From: Polaromonas sp.
Lineage (GTDB): Bacteria > Pseudomonadota > Gammaproteobacteria > Burkholderiales > Burkholderiaceae_C
DNA: 64,000 bases
Reading direction: 5' to 3'
Assembly: GCF_030689685.1 (NCBI RefSeq)
Contig: NZ_JAUYEY010000019.1
Coordinates: 22,785 to 86,784, forward strand
The notes below the pieces were generated by a model. The model did not search any database. It saw only the letters and a list, made by a program, of their open reading frames with translations, and was not told where the DNA came from. The position numbers were made by a program, and so were the translations under genes. Positions within the stretch are counted from its first letter, which is position 1. Every line of letters starts with the position of its first letter. Below are positions 15,949-24,311 of this stretch, piece after piece.

Positions 15949-17359
15949 ACACCCGCCCCGGGTTCATCAGATTATCGGGATCCAGGCCCTGCTTGATCGC
16001 GCGCATCATGCCAAGTGCGACCGGCGATTTGTGTTTCGGCAGGGTGTTGACCTTGAGGCTGCCGACACCATGCTCGGCCGAGATCGAACCGCGGTAACGG
16101 TCCACCACCTCGTAGACCACGGCATTCATGGGCGCTTCCTGCTCGTTGAGGAAACGCGCCTGGTCCTCGTTCTCGGGCGCCTGCACGTTGTAGTGCAGGT
16201 TGCCGTCACCCAGGTGGCCATAGACCACCAGGCGAGCGCCGGGGAAGCGGGCTAGCAGCAGGGCGTTGGTCTCTTCCACAAACGCGGGAATGCGCGAAAC
16301 ATTGATCGAGATGTCGTGTTTGATGTTCAGGCCCTCTTCGGCCTGCGCCAGCGGAATGCTTTCGCGGATGTGCCACAGCGCATGCGCCTGGGCCATGCTT
16401 TCGGCCACCACCGCATCGCTGACGCAGCCGGCTTCCATGGCGGCTTCGAGCAGGCGCTCAAAACATTCCCGCGCATGCGTTTCCGATTCGTTGTCCGAAT
16501 TCTCCAGCACCACGGCCCAGGCCGACTCCTGCCAGAAGGGCACACGCTGCTGTGGAAAATGTTTGGCCACCAGGCCGAGCGCGAACTGGCCCATGACCTC
16601 GAAGCCGGTCAGGCCAGCACCCAGGTGTTCATGCGCCAGGCCCAGCAACTGCACCGCAGCTTCGAGCGAAGGCACGGCGGCAAAAGCGGTGAGCTGGGCT
16701 TTGGGTAGGGGATACAGCTTCATGGTCGCGCCGGTGATGACGCCCAAGGTGCCTTCGCTGCCGATGAACAGATGGCGCAGGTCGTAGCCGGTGTTGTCTT
16801 TGCGCAGGCCAGTGAGGCCATCCCAGATCTCGCCCTGCGCCGTCACGACCTCCAGCCCGAGGCAGAGTTCACGGGTGTTGCCGTAACGCACGACCTGGGT
16901 GCCGCCGGCATTGGTGCCGAGGTTGCCGCCTATGGTGCAACTGCCCTCCGAGGCCAGGCTCAGCGGGAACAGAAAGCCGGCTTGTTCGCAGGCTTCCTGC
17001 AGGTTTTGCAACACGCAGCCGGCATCGACGGTGATGGTCAGGTTGCCGGCATCGAGCGTGCGCACCTGGTTCATGCGTGTCAGGCTCAGCACGACCTGTG
17101 TACCGCTGGCGTCCGGCGTTGACCCGACCACCATGCCGGTGTTGCCACCTTGCGGCACCATGCTGACGCGGGCGGCGGCGCAGGCTTTCACCACCGCAGC
17201 GACTTCCGCCGTAGAGCCGGGGCGCACCACAGCCAGGGCCTTGCCGGTTTCGCGCCGGCGCCAGTCCTGCACCCAGGCGGTCAGGTCGCCCTCGGTCAGG
17301 ACGTTGGGCGCGCCGACGATCTGGCGCAGCGATTCAATCAGTTCGTTGTGTGTGCTCAC
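15938..17359 (-). CDS. FAD-linked D-2-hydroxyacid dehydrogenase (GlcD/D2HGDH type)
   Basis: A 473-residue flavoprotein of the PCMH/VAO family. The FAD-binding half shows VPQGGNTGMVVGSTP, TVDAGCVLQNLQEA, SEGSCTIGGNLGTNAGG and FIGSEGTLGVITG; the C-terminal half shows GHLGDGNLHYN and SAEHGVGSLK, typical of D-lactate, D-2-hydroxyglutarate and glycolate dehydrogenases. Substrate cannot be told from sequence alone. Its start overlaps the DUF2069 gene by 4 bases, and its stop lies in the ccd operator. Confidence 0.88.
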   Translation of the reverse strand: MSTHNELIESLRQIVGAPNVLTEGDLTAWVQDWRRRETGKALAVVRPGSTAEVAAVVKACAAARVSMVPQGGNTGMVVGSTPDASGTQVVLSLTRMNQVRTLDAGNLTITVDAGCVLQNLQEACEQAGFLFPLSLASEGSCTIGGNLGTNAGGTQVVRYGNTRELCLGLEVVTAQGEIWDGLTGLRKDNTGYDLRHLFIGSEGTLGVITGATMKLYPLPKAQLTAFAAVPSLEAAVQLLGLAHEHLGAGLTGFEVMGQFALGLVAKHFPQQRVPFWQESAWAVVLENSDNESETHARECFERLLEAAMEAGCVSDAVVAESMAQAHALWHIRESIPLAQAEEGLNIKHDISINVSRIPAFVEETNALLLARFPGARLVVYGHLGDGNLHYNVQAPENEDQARFLNEQEAPMNAVVYEVVDRYRGSISAEHGVGSLKVNTLPKHKSPVALGMMRAIKQGLDPDNLMNPGRVLRI

Positions 17360-17751
17360 GGTGTTTGGGCTTGCGGTTCAGGAATCGTCTGGGTTTTTGC
17401 GTTTTTCAGGCGAATCCGCACATGCATCGCGCAGGCGGTGAACAGCAGCAAGCACAGTGCCACTTCAATCATCGCCAGGTAGTTGCCGGGCGGCTTGTCG
17501 CTCCAGGCGCGCACCACGCCTTCGGTGAAGTAGAGCCAGACCATCAGGCTGAGCCAGCGGTAGGTGTACATGCGGTTTTTCAGCAGGCCGGCCAGCGGAA
17601 TACACAGCGGCAGCACCTTCAGCGCCAGCAGCGAGCCGCCCGGGCGAATCGGCGCCAGCCACATCTCCCAGGCCAGGCCCAGCACGATCAGGCCGCCGAG
17701 GCTGCCCAGGGCCAGCCAGCGGGTGGCGTCGATTTGCGTGGTTTTGTTCAT
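17356..17751 (-). CDS. DUF2069 membrane protein
   Basis: A 131-residue small membrane protein with four hydrophobic stretches (about 12-32, 45-57, 68-80 and 95-112), matching the DUF2069 type with MYTYRWLSLMVWLYFTEG in the third. Function unknown. ATG 17751 is preferred over earlier in-frame starts. It overlaps the dehydrogenase by 4 bases and is divergent from the YihY-type gene 35 bases away. Confidence 0.75.
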   Translation of the reverse strand: MNKTTQIDATRWLALGSLGGLIVLGLAWEMWLAPIRPGGSLLALKVLPLCIPLAGLLKNRMYTYRWLSLMVWLYFTEGVVRAWSDKPPGNYLAMIEVALCLLLFTACAMHVRIRLKNAKTQTIPEPQAQTP

Positions 17752-17786
17752 GGGGGAGGGGGTCATCATTTGCACAGGTCGATGGC

Positions 17787-19013
17787 ATGATACCGGGGAT
17801 GACATTCAAGCAGTCCCTGCAGCAGTTATTGACGGACCTCTCGCACTTTCCCTGGCGCGACACCGCCTTCACGCTGCGCCAGCGTTTTCGCGAAGACCAC
17901 ATGGGCCTGACGGCCAGCAGCCTGACCTTCACCACCAGCATTGCGCTGGTGCCGTTTTTTACGGTAGCACTGGCGATCTTCACGGCGTTTCCGATGTTTT
18001 CCAAGCTGCAGGGGGCGCTGCAGGTCTGGCTGGTCAACAGCCTGATCCCGGACAACATCTCGCGCCAGGTGCTCGGTTACCTGACCCAGTTCGCCCGTCA
18101 GGCCAACAAGCTGGGCGTGGCTGGCCTGGCGGTGCTGCTGGGCACGGCGATTGCGCTGATCCTGACCATAGACCGCACGCTCAACGGCATCTGGCGCGTG
18201 AAAAAGCCGCGGCCGTTGGCGCAGCGTGTGCTGATCTACTGGGCGGCCATCACGCTGGGCCCGCTGGTGCTGGGTGCCAGTCTGGCGGTCACCTCCTATG
18301 TGATCTCGGGCTCGCGTGGCGTCGTCAGCACCATGCCGGGCGGGCTGCGCGTGTTACTGGACATCCTGCAGTTCTTCCTGCTGGCCGGCGGCATGGCGGC
18401 GCTGTACCGTTACGTGCCCAACACCTTTGTGCGCTGGTCGCATGCCTGGGTAGGCGGGCTGTTTGTGGCGGCCGGGATCGAACTGGCCAAAAAGCTGCTG
18501 AGCCTGTACCTGAGCAGTGTGCCGACTTATTCGCTGGTCTACGGCGCGTTTGCCACGCTGCCGATTTTGCTGGTCTGGATTTATGTGGCCTGGGTCATCG
18601 TATTGCTGGGCGCAGTGATCGCGGCCTACCTGCCCAGCCTGCTGGCCGGCGTGGCGCGACGCGGCAGTGCGCACGGCTGGCAGTTCCAGCTCGCGGTGGA
18701 ACTGCTGCAGCAACTTCACCTGGCGCGCAGTACCACACGCATCGGGCTGGAAGCGTCGGAGCTGGCAAAGGCGCTTCAGGTCGATGTGTTGCAGTTAGAG
18801 CCCGTGCTGGAAACCTTGATGTCTTTGGACTGGATCGGCCAGTTGACCGACCCCGACGACGAGAAGGAAGCGCGCTACCTGTTGCTGGCCGACCCGGATG
18901 CGACCCGGCTGGCGCCGCTGATGGCGCAGTTGCTGCTCAGCCGCGATCCGTCCATGGAAAATTTATGGGAAAACGGCCGTTTCCCCATGCTGCGCCTGCG
19001 TGACGTGTTATGA
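17787..19013 (+). CDS. YihY/UPF0761 family inner membrane protein
   Basis: A 408-residue protein with about six hydrophobic spans in residues 45-290 and a cytoplasmic winged-helix-like tail. Family motifs visible are LTASSLTFTTSIALVPF, YRYVPNTFVRWSHAW and a Pro-rich VYGAFATLPILLVWIYV. Its role is uncertain (once named rbn/RNase BN by error). ATG 17787 or 17799 may be the start. The final codons and the TGA stop lie in a partial family B repeat. Confidence 0.85.
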   Translation: MIPGMTFKQSLQQLLTDLSHFPWRDTAFTLRQRFREDHMGLTASSLTFTTSIALVPFFTVALAIFTAFPMFSKLQGALQVWLVNSLIPDNISRQVLGYLTQFARQANKLGVAGLAVLLGTAIALILTIDRTLNGIWRVKKPRPLAQRVLIYWAAITLGPLVLGASLAVTSYVISGSRGVVSTMPGGLRVLLDILQFFLLAGGMAALYRYVPNTFVRWSHAWVGGLFVAAGIELAKKLLSLYLSSVPTYSLVYGAFATLPILLVWIYVAWVIVLLGAVIAAYLPSLLAGVARRGSAHGWQFQLAVELLQQLHLARSTTRIGLEASELAKALQVDVLQLEPVLETLMSLDWIGQLTDPDDEKEARYLLLADPDATRLAPLMAQLLLSRDPSMENLWENGRFPMLRLRDVL

Positions 19014-19030
19014 AATTGATAGCAAATCGA
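19009..19030 (+). repeat. Partial family B repeat at the YihY-type stop codon
   Basis: GTTATGAAATTGATAGCAAA is the AT-rich end of family B (compare TTGCTAT...ATAGC). The TGA stop of the upstream gene is within it. The GC-rich half is missing. Confidence 0.5.
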
Positions 19031-19043
19031 AGGCGCGACGGAC

Positions 19044-19772
19044 TCAGTTGGCCGTTTTTTTAGCCGCCTCATAACGCGCCTTGTTCTCTACATTCGGCGG
19101 GTACAACCCCGGCAGCGAAGCGCCAGCCTCGACCTCGGCCATGATCCAGGCCTCCAGCTTTTCCTGCTCGGGCGCCAGCGTGAGCATTTCGTCCAGCAGC
19201 GCCGCCGGGATCAGCACCGCGCCGTCGTCATCGACCACCACCACATCGCCGGGAAATACCGCGACGCCGCCGCAGGCAATCGGCTGCTGCCAGGCCACAA
19301 AGGTCAGGCCCGCCACCGAAGGCGGCGCGGCCGCACCATGGCACCAGACCGGCAGGCCGGTCGCCAGCACGCCCGCCTGGTCGCGCACCACGCCGTCGGT
19401 CACCAGTGCGGCCACGCCGCGTTTGCCCATGCGGGCGCAAAGAATGTCGCCGAAGATGCCGGCGTCAGCCACGCCCATGGCGTCCACCACGGCAATGCAG
19501 CCCGCCGGCATGTCCTCGATTGCGGCGCGGGTGGAGATTGGTGAGGACCACGATTCCGGCGTGGCCAAGTCTTCCCGAGCCGGCACAAAGCGCAGTGTGA
19601 AAGCACGCCCGACCAAGCGCGGCTGACCAGTACGCAGCGGCCGCGCGCCGCGCAGCCAGACATTGCGCAAGCCTTTTTTTAGCAGTAGCGTGGTCAGCGT
19701 GGCGGTGGTGATGCCCGAGAGAATCTCTACAGCCCGGGCGTCGAGCTGCATGGGGATGGCGTTGGCGGTCAT
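19044..19772 (-). CDS. RraA-like protein / HMG-CHA aldolase family
   Basis: A 242-residue protein of the RraA/4-hydroxy-4-methyl-2-oxoglutarate aldolase fold. It shows GDILCARMGKRGVAALVTDG-type sequence, VVRDQAG and the GDVVVVDDDGAVLIP segment typical of the fold. It could be an aldolase like LigK (a paralogue is at 58721) or a regulator of RNase E. The region after position 100 and the C-terminus are longer than in LigK. ATG 19772 shares one base with the stop of the DUF962 gene, so the two are coupled. Confidence 0.75.
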   Translation of the reverse strand: MTANAIPMQLDARAVEILSGITTATLTTLLLKKGLRNVWLRGARPLRTGQPRLVGRAFTLRFVPAREDLATPESWSSPISTRAAIEDMPAGCIAVVDAMGVADAGIFGDILCARMGKRGVAALVTDGVVRDQAGVLATGLPVWCHGAAAPPSVAGLTFVAWQQPIACGGVAVFPGDVVVVDDDGAVLIPAALLDEMLTLAPEQEKLEAWIMAEVEAGASLPGLYPPNVENKARYEAAKKTAN

Positions 19773-20122
19773 CAGATATTCACCTTGCCGGTCCAGATGT
19801 CTTTGTACATGACCCAGTCGCCCATGAAGCTGTAGAGCGGGCGCTTGAAGGAGGCGGGCTTGTTTTTCTCGAACACGAAATGGCCGACCCAGGCAAAACC
19901 GTAGCCGCAGAGCAGGCCGGCCAGCAGCCACCAGGGGTTGCGGGTGACTGCTGCGGCCGCCAGGCACAGCAGCGCCAGCGTCGAGCCGGCGAAGTGCAGG
20001 CGGCGGCAGGTGCGGTCGCTGTGTTCGGTCAGATAAAAGGGGTAGAACTCGGCAAAACTCCCGAAGGCTCTGGCGTCGGTGGCGCCCGCTTGCGGCTGGG
20101 CGCTGGGGTGGGTGTTGTCCAT
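19772..20122 (-). CDS. DUF962 (Mpo1-like) membrane protein
   Basis: A 116-residue protein with FYPFYLTEHSDRTCRRLHFAG near the start and WVGHFVFEKNKPASFK..YSFMGDW towards the end, the conserved parts of DUF962. Two hydrophobic helices lie between. Yeast Mpo1 of this family is an Fe-dependent dioxygenase of 2-hydroxy fatty acids; the His residues in H-S-D and GHF fit, but the bacterial role is unknown. ATG 20122 is the family start. Confidence 0.8.
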   Translation of the reverse strand: MDNTHPSAQPQAGATDARAFGSFAEFYPFYLTEHSDRTCRRLHFAGSTLALLCLAAAAVTRNPWWLLAGLLCGYGFAWVGHFVFEKNKPASFKRPLYSFMGDWVMYKDIWTGKVNI

Positions 20123-20178
20123 GGCGGGTCTCCTGTCGAATGGTTGTGGCCCATGATAGCCACAGCGGCTCCCCGAGA

Positions 20179-21483
20179 TCAAGCGATTGAAAACGGCGCC
20201 TTCAGAAAGCCCCGAAAGCGCGCCCGCCCGCCACGCGTCGGCGCGGCGCTCAGCACATAGTCCGGAAAGCGCTGCAGAAAACGCCCGACGGCGATCCGGC
20301 CTTCGAGCCGCGCCAGGCTCAAGCCCGCGCACTGGTGGATGCCAAAACCGAAGGCCAGATGGCGGTTGTTCTCGCGCGCCAGGTCCAGTTGCTCGGGGTG
20401 GGCAAACTGCGCCGGGTCGCGGTTCGCCGCGCCTATACACAGTGTCAGCAACGTGCCTTCTGGCAGGTCCACGCCGCCCACCTGACAGGCCTTGATGGCG
20501 CGGCGGTTGCTGAGCTGGTTGGACGACTCGAAACGCAGGAATTCGTCGATTTCCACAGTCAAATCGGCCTCCAGCCCATGTCCAGGCTGGCTAGATAGCT
20601 TCACTTTTGATAGCAGTTGGGCCTTTGCCTGCGGCCATTCTTGCAGCGCGACCAGCGCATTGCCGATCAGGTTGGTGGTGGTCTCATGGCCGGCGTTGAG
20701 GATGAAGACACAGTTTTGCAGCAGCTCGGTCTCGCTGAGTTGCTCGCCGGCGACCAGCCCCTCGGGCGAGTCCCTGTTTTCGCCCTGGATCAACCGCGTC
20801 AGCACATCGTGCTCCGGGTCGCCCGGATGTTGGCGGCGTTCAGCCACCAGCGTTGTGAGGTAGGTCGTGAACTCGCTGACGCTGCGGTTGCCCAGCGCTT
20901 CCTGTTCGGGCGTGAGCCTGGGCTCCAGCGCGCCCAAAATGGCCAGCGACCAGTCGCGCAGCGGCCTGCGGTTGGCATGTGGCACGCCCAGCAGGTTGCC
21001 GATGATTTCGACCGGGATCGCCGAGGCGAAGTCCTCGATCAGGTCGCCGCCGCCTTGGGCTGCGAGGGCGTCCAGCAAGCCGTCCACGAGGGTGATCAAG
21101 CCGGGTTCCATGTCGGCGATGGCGCGGCGCGTCAGCGCGCCCATGATGAGCTTGCGCACGCGTGTGTGCAGCGGCGGGTCGTTGAAGACCAGGCTGGTCG
21201 TGTGGTGCGCCAGCAGCGGCGAGCCGGCTCCATACTTGGGCGTGAACTCCACCTTCTTGTCCGAGCTGAAGGTCTGCGCATCGCGGTAGACCGCCACGAT
21301 GTCGGCGTAACGCGTCAAAAAGTACGAACCATCGGGCATGCGCCGCACCGGTTCATGTTCGCGCAGCCAGGCGTACACCGGGTAGGGGTTGGCATAAAAG
21401 TCGGCAGGCAGGGCACGCAGGTCGAGATCCGTCGCGATCTCGCGCGCGCGTTCGGGCGTCATGGCCGGGGTGCTGACGCTCAT
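20179..21483 (-). CDS. Cytochrome P450 with repeat-derived insertion
   Basis: A 434-residue soluble bacterial P450. The heme-ligand motif is FGFGIHQCAG, the I-helix oxygen-activation motif is AGHETTTN and the ExxR motif is EFLRFE. It belongs to the broad CYP107/CYP102-like soluble class; substrate unknown, and redox partners are not adjacent. Between the I and K helices, residues about 290-308 (VKLSSQPGHGLEADLT) are encoded by a family B repeat and replace the usual short linker. Its start overlaps the hydrolase stop by 4 bases. Confidence 0.9.
   Translation of the reverse strand: MSVSTPAMTPERAREIATDLDLRALPADFYANPYPVYAWLREHEPVRRMPDGSYFLTRYADIVAVYRDAQTFSSDKKVEFTPKYGAGSPLLAHHTTSLVFNDPPLHTRVRKLIMGALTRRAIADMEPGLITLVDGLLDALAAQGGGDLIEDFASAIPVEIIGNLLGVPHANRRPLRDWSLAILGALEPRLTPEQEALGNRSVSEFTTYLTTLVAERRQHPGDPEHDVLTRLIQGENRDSPEGLVAGEQLSETELLQNCVFILNAGHETTTNLIGNALVALQEWPQAKAQLLSKVKLSSQPGHGLEADLTVEIDEFLRFESSNQLSNRRAIKACQVGGVDLPEGTLLTLCIGAANRDPAQFAHPEQLDLARENNRHLAFGFGIHQCAGLSLARLEGRIAVGRFLQRFPDYVLSAAPTRGGRARFRGFLKAPFSIA
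20560..20615 (-). repeat. Family B repeat in frame inside the P450 gene
   Basis: The plus strand reads AAATCGGCCTCCAGCCCATG, CAGGCTGGCTAGATAGCTTC and TTTTGATAGCA, a full reverse family B copy (compare 1146-1199 and 12494-12551). The reading frame is kept. Confidence 0.85.
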
Positions 21484-22298
21484 GTGCGCAAAAAGTCGCG
21501 CATCGCGAACAGCGTTTCTTCCGGCGCCTCGGTCATCTGGTGGTGGCCGACCGGGACCTTGACGAGTTGCACGAACTTGCCGCTGCTTTTTGCCTTCTCG
21601 ATCAGCGGCTGCGCGGCCCTGGCCTGCGTCATCTGGTCCTGCGCACCGAGCAGGAAAAGCACCGGGCAGCTGATCTGCGTGATCGCCGTGTCACCGTTCG
21701 CATAACTGTCGCAAGCCATGAAGCCGCGGTGAAACACATTGACCTGGGTGTTGCTGGCGATCACGCGCCGGCCCAGCGCCATGCTGGCGCCGTGCACCCA
21801 GGTGCCGGGGCCCAGTGCCGAGGGCGGGGGGGCCAGGGTGCTGCGCGAAAAGATGTTGACCATCTCCAGCGCCTTCATCGGCTGGTTCAGCGCGGCGTCC
21901 AGCAGCGCGGCGGATACCTTCATCGGAAAAGCCGTGCCGACCAGCACCAGGTGGCTGACCCGCTCTTTCAGCAGCGCGGCCGCTTCCAGCGCGATCAGCG
22001 AGCCCCAGCTATGGCCGACCAGCGCCGCGCGCTGCACGCCGGCGGCATCGAGCAGGGCCGCGACAAAGGCCGCGCCTTCCTCGACGCTGGACGGCGCCTC
22101 GCCGTCGCTTTTGCAGTGCCCGGGCAGGTCCACCGCCAGCACGTTCCAGCCGTGGTGGGCCAGGTAGCGGCTTTGCAGAATCCAGACGCTGTGGTCGTTG
22201 ATCACGCCGTGGATGAAGACTACCGTGGGTTTGGCGGCATCGAAAGGCTTGCCGCCGGTGTAGCAGTAGGTGGGGTGGCCGTTGACCTGGAGAATCAT
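21480..22298 (-). CDS. Alpha/beta hydrolase, coupled to P450 and metY
   Basis: A 272-residue hydrolase. It has VFIHGVINDHSVW (oxyanion region), the nucleophile elbow GHSWGS, a probable acid in LLGAQDQM and the catalytic His in PVGHHQM. It overlaps metY upstream and the P450 downstream by 4 bases each, so the three are read as one translation-coupled unit. Substrate unknown; the order suggests joint action but nothing in the sequence proves it. Confidence 0.82.
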   Translation of the reverse strand: MILQVNGHPTYCYTGGKPFDAAKPTVVFIHGVINDHSVWILQSRYLAHHGWNVLAVDLPGHCKSDGEAPSSVEEGAAFVAALLDAAGVQRAALVGHSWGSLIALEAAALLKERVSHLVLVGTAFPMKVSAALLDAALNQPMKALEMVNIFSRSTLAPPPSALGPGTWVHGASMALGRRVIASNTQVNVFHRGFMACDSYANGDTAITQISCPVLFLLGAQDQMTQARAAQPLIEKAKSSGKFVQLVKVPVGHHQMTEAPEETLFAMRDFLRT

Positions 22299-23593
22299 GC
22301 TGCTTTCTCCGCCGCCTTCAGCGCACGCTTGAGGTCGTCGATCAGATCGTCTGGGTCTTCGAGGCCGATGCTCAGGCGAATCGTGCCCTGGGTGATGCCG
22401 CCGGCCGCCAGCGCGTCGTCGCTCATGCGGAAGTGGGTGGTGCTGGCCGGGTGGATCACCAGGCTGCGGCAGTCGCCGACGTTGGCCAGATGGCTGAAGA
22501 CCTTGAGCGTTTCGATGAAGGCCTTGCCCTGCTCGCGGTGGCCTTTGATATCGAAGCTGAACACCGAGCCGGCGCCGCGCGGCAGCAGTTTTTTTGCCAG
22601 CGCATGGCTCGTGTGCGTGTCGAGCATGGGGTGGCCGACGCGCGAGACCAGCGGGTGGCTGGCCAGGAAGGCCACGACTTTTTCGGTGTTGCCCATGTGC
22701 CGTGCCATGCGTAGCGGCAAGGTCTCGATGCCCTGCAAAATCAGCCAGGCGGTGTGCGGGCTCATGCAGGCGCCGAAGTCGCGCAGGCCTTCACGCCGTG
22801 CGCGCAGCAAAAATGCGCCGACCGTGCTTTCCTCAGTAAACACCATGTTGTGAAAGCCGTCGTAGGCCTGGCTCAGTTCGGCGAATTTTCCCGACTTGTC
22901 CCAGTCGAAGCTGCCGCCGTCGACCACGATGCCGCCAATCACCGTGCCGTGGCCGCTCAAAAACTTGGTCGCCGAGTGGTACACGATGTCGGCGCCATGC
23001 TCGAACGGCTTGATCAGCCAGGGCGAGGTCAGCGTTGAGTCCACCAGCAGCGGCACGCCGGCCTCGTGCGCAATGGCCGAGACGGTGGGCATGTCCAGCA
23101 CGTCGAGTCCAGGGTTGCCCACGGTCTCACCGAAGAAGAGTTTGGTCTCGGGCCGCACGGCGGCGCGCCAGCCATCGATGTCGCCGGGCTTGACGAAAGT
23201 GGTGTTTATGCCGAAGCGCCGCATCGTGTAGTGCAGCAGGTTCTGCGAGCCACCGTAAAGCGCGGTGGACGCCACGATGTGGGAGCCCGCACTCATCAGG
23301 GTGGCGATAGCCAGGTGCAGCGCCGCCTGGCCGCTGGCCGTGGCGATGGAGCCGATGCCGCCTTCGAGTGCGGCAACACGCTGCTCCAGCACCGCATTGG
23401 TCGGGTTGCTGATGCGTGAGTAGACGTGCCCGGCGCGCTCCAGGTTGAACAGGCTGGCCGCGTGGTCACTGGACTCGAAAACGAAGGAGGTGGTCAGGTG
23501 AATCGGCACAGCGCGCGCGCCGGTGGCCGGGTCGGGTGCAGCGCCGGCATGCAGGGCCAGCGTGTCAAAGCCCGGATCAGAGTAGCCAGACAT
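22295..23593 (-). CDS. metY: O-acetylhomoserine sulfhydrylase (Cys/Met metabolism PLP enzyme)
   Basis: A 432-residue PLP-dependent enzyme of the Cys/Met metabolism family. It has YSRISNPTNAVLEQRVAALE, SGQAALHLAI, the PLP Asp region LLVDSTLTSPWL and the Schiff-base Lys in YHSATKFLSGHG. The length and SGYSDPGFDTLALHAG start match O-acetylhomoserine sulfhydrylases, which make homocysteine from O-acetylhomoserine and sulfide. Starts at ATG 23593; the promoter must lie in 23594-23766, divergent from the CBS gene. Confidence 0.88.
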   Translation of the reverse strand: MSGYSDPGFDTLALHAGAAPDPATGARAVPIHLTTSFVFESSDHAASLFNLERAGHVYSRISNPTNAVLEQRVAALEGGIGSIATASGQAALHLAIATLMSAGSHIVASTALYGGSQNLLHYTMRRFGINTTFVKPGDIDGWRAAVRPETKLFFGETVGNPGLDVLDMPTVSAIAHEAGVPLLVDSTLTSPWLIKPFEHGADIVYHSATKFLSGHGTVIGGIVVDGGSFDWDKSGKFAELSQAYDGFHNMVFTEESTVGAFLLRARREGLRDFGACMSPHTAWLILQGIETLPLRMARHMGNTEKVVAFLASHPLVSRVGHPMLDTHTSHALAKKLLPRGAGSVFSFDIKGHREQGKAFIETLKVFSHLANVGDCRSLVIHPASTTHFRMSDDALAAGGITQGTIRLSIGLEDPDDLIDDLKRALKAAEKAA

Positions 23594-23766
23594 GGAGTCT
23601 CCAGTAGTTGTCGGTCGGAATATGCCCGAAAAATGAGGCCAGCCTCCTGAAACAAATCACGATGGCCTGCCGGGGCATTGTGGGCTATATTTGAACTGAA
23701 TTTTCCCCGAGCGGCACCGGGGGAAAACCTGCAGACTGCCGAGACAAATTCCTGAAGGAACGCCCC

Positions 23767-24231
23767 ATGAAAGTCCTTGATATCCTGCGCGTCAAAGGCA
23801 ACACCCTGTACACCGTCCAGTCCGACGAACCGCTGGCCAAGGCGGCCCAGATCATGGCTGAAAAAGACATTGGCTCACTGGTCGTCATGGACCACGGCGA
23901 GCTGGTCGGCATGCTGACCTTTCGTGAGGTGATCCTGTGCATCGTGAAGAACGGCGGAGAGATCGGCGGCACATTGGTGCGTACGGCCATGGACGACGCA
24001 CCGCTGACCTGCACCCCCGAGACCGAGATCGACGAGGTGCGCCGCATGATGCTGGGCCGCCATGCGCGCTACATGCCGGTGCTCAACAAGAAGGTGCTCG
24101 AAGGCGTGATTTCGTTTTACGACGTGGCCAAGGCGGTGGTCGACGGCCAGAACTTCGAAAACAAGATGCTCAAGGCTTATATCCGCGACTGGCCTGCTGA
24201 AGAAGACGAGACGCCAGAGACCAAGCTCTGA
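23767..24231 (+). CDS. CBS-domain pair protein
   Basis: A 154-residue cytoplasmic protein of two CBS motifs: residues 5-60 (LYTVQSDEPLAKAAQIM..IGSLVVMD) and 75-130 (CTPETEIDEVRRMML..YMPVLNKK). Such pairs bind adenine nucleotides and usually sense energy state. No other domain is attached. A good GAAGGAA ribosome-binding site precedes ATG 23767. It is a single gene, followed by a family B repeat. Confidence 0.88.
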   Translation: MKVLDILRVKGNTLYTVQSDEPLAKAAQIMAEKDIGSLVVMDHGELVGMLTFREVILCIVKNGGEIGGTLVRTAMDDAPLTCTPETEIDEVRRMMLGRHARYMPVLNKKVLEGVISFYDVAKAVVDGQNFENKMLKAYIRDWPAEEDETPETKL

Positions 24232-24252
24232 GCGCAAACCACCACTACTGCC

Positions 24253-24304
24253 CAGGCTCCTAGCCCTTGCTGTGCGAGCTTAGGCGGCTATCAAATCAGT
24301 AGCA
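24253..24304 (-). repeat. Family B repeat, diverged copy
   Basis: GGCTCCTAGCCCTTGCTGTG, GCGAGCTTAGGCGGCTATCA and AATCAGTAGCA follow the reverse family B order with changes. It lies between the convergent CBS and FAD/Fe-S oxidase genes. Confidence 0.6.
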
Positions 24305-24311
24305 TGGTGAT

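Noticed and set aside
17564..19003. 479-codon plus-strand frame overlapping the YihY-type gene
   Set aside because: The other frame gives the recognisable membrane protein; this one is a compositional shadow.
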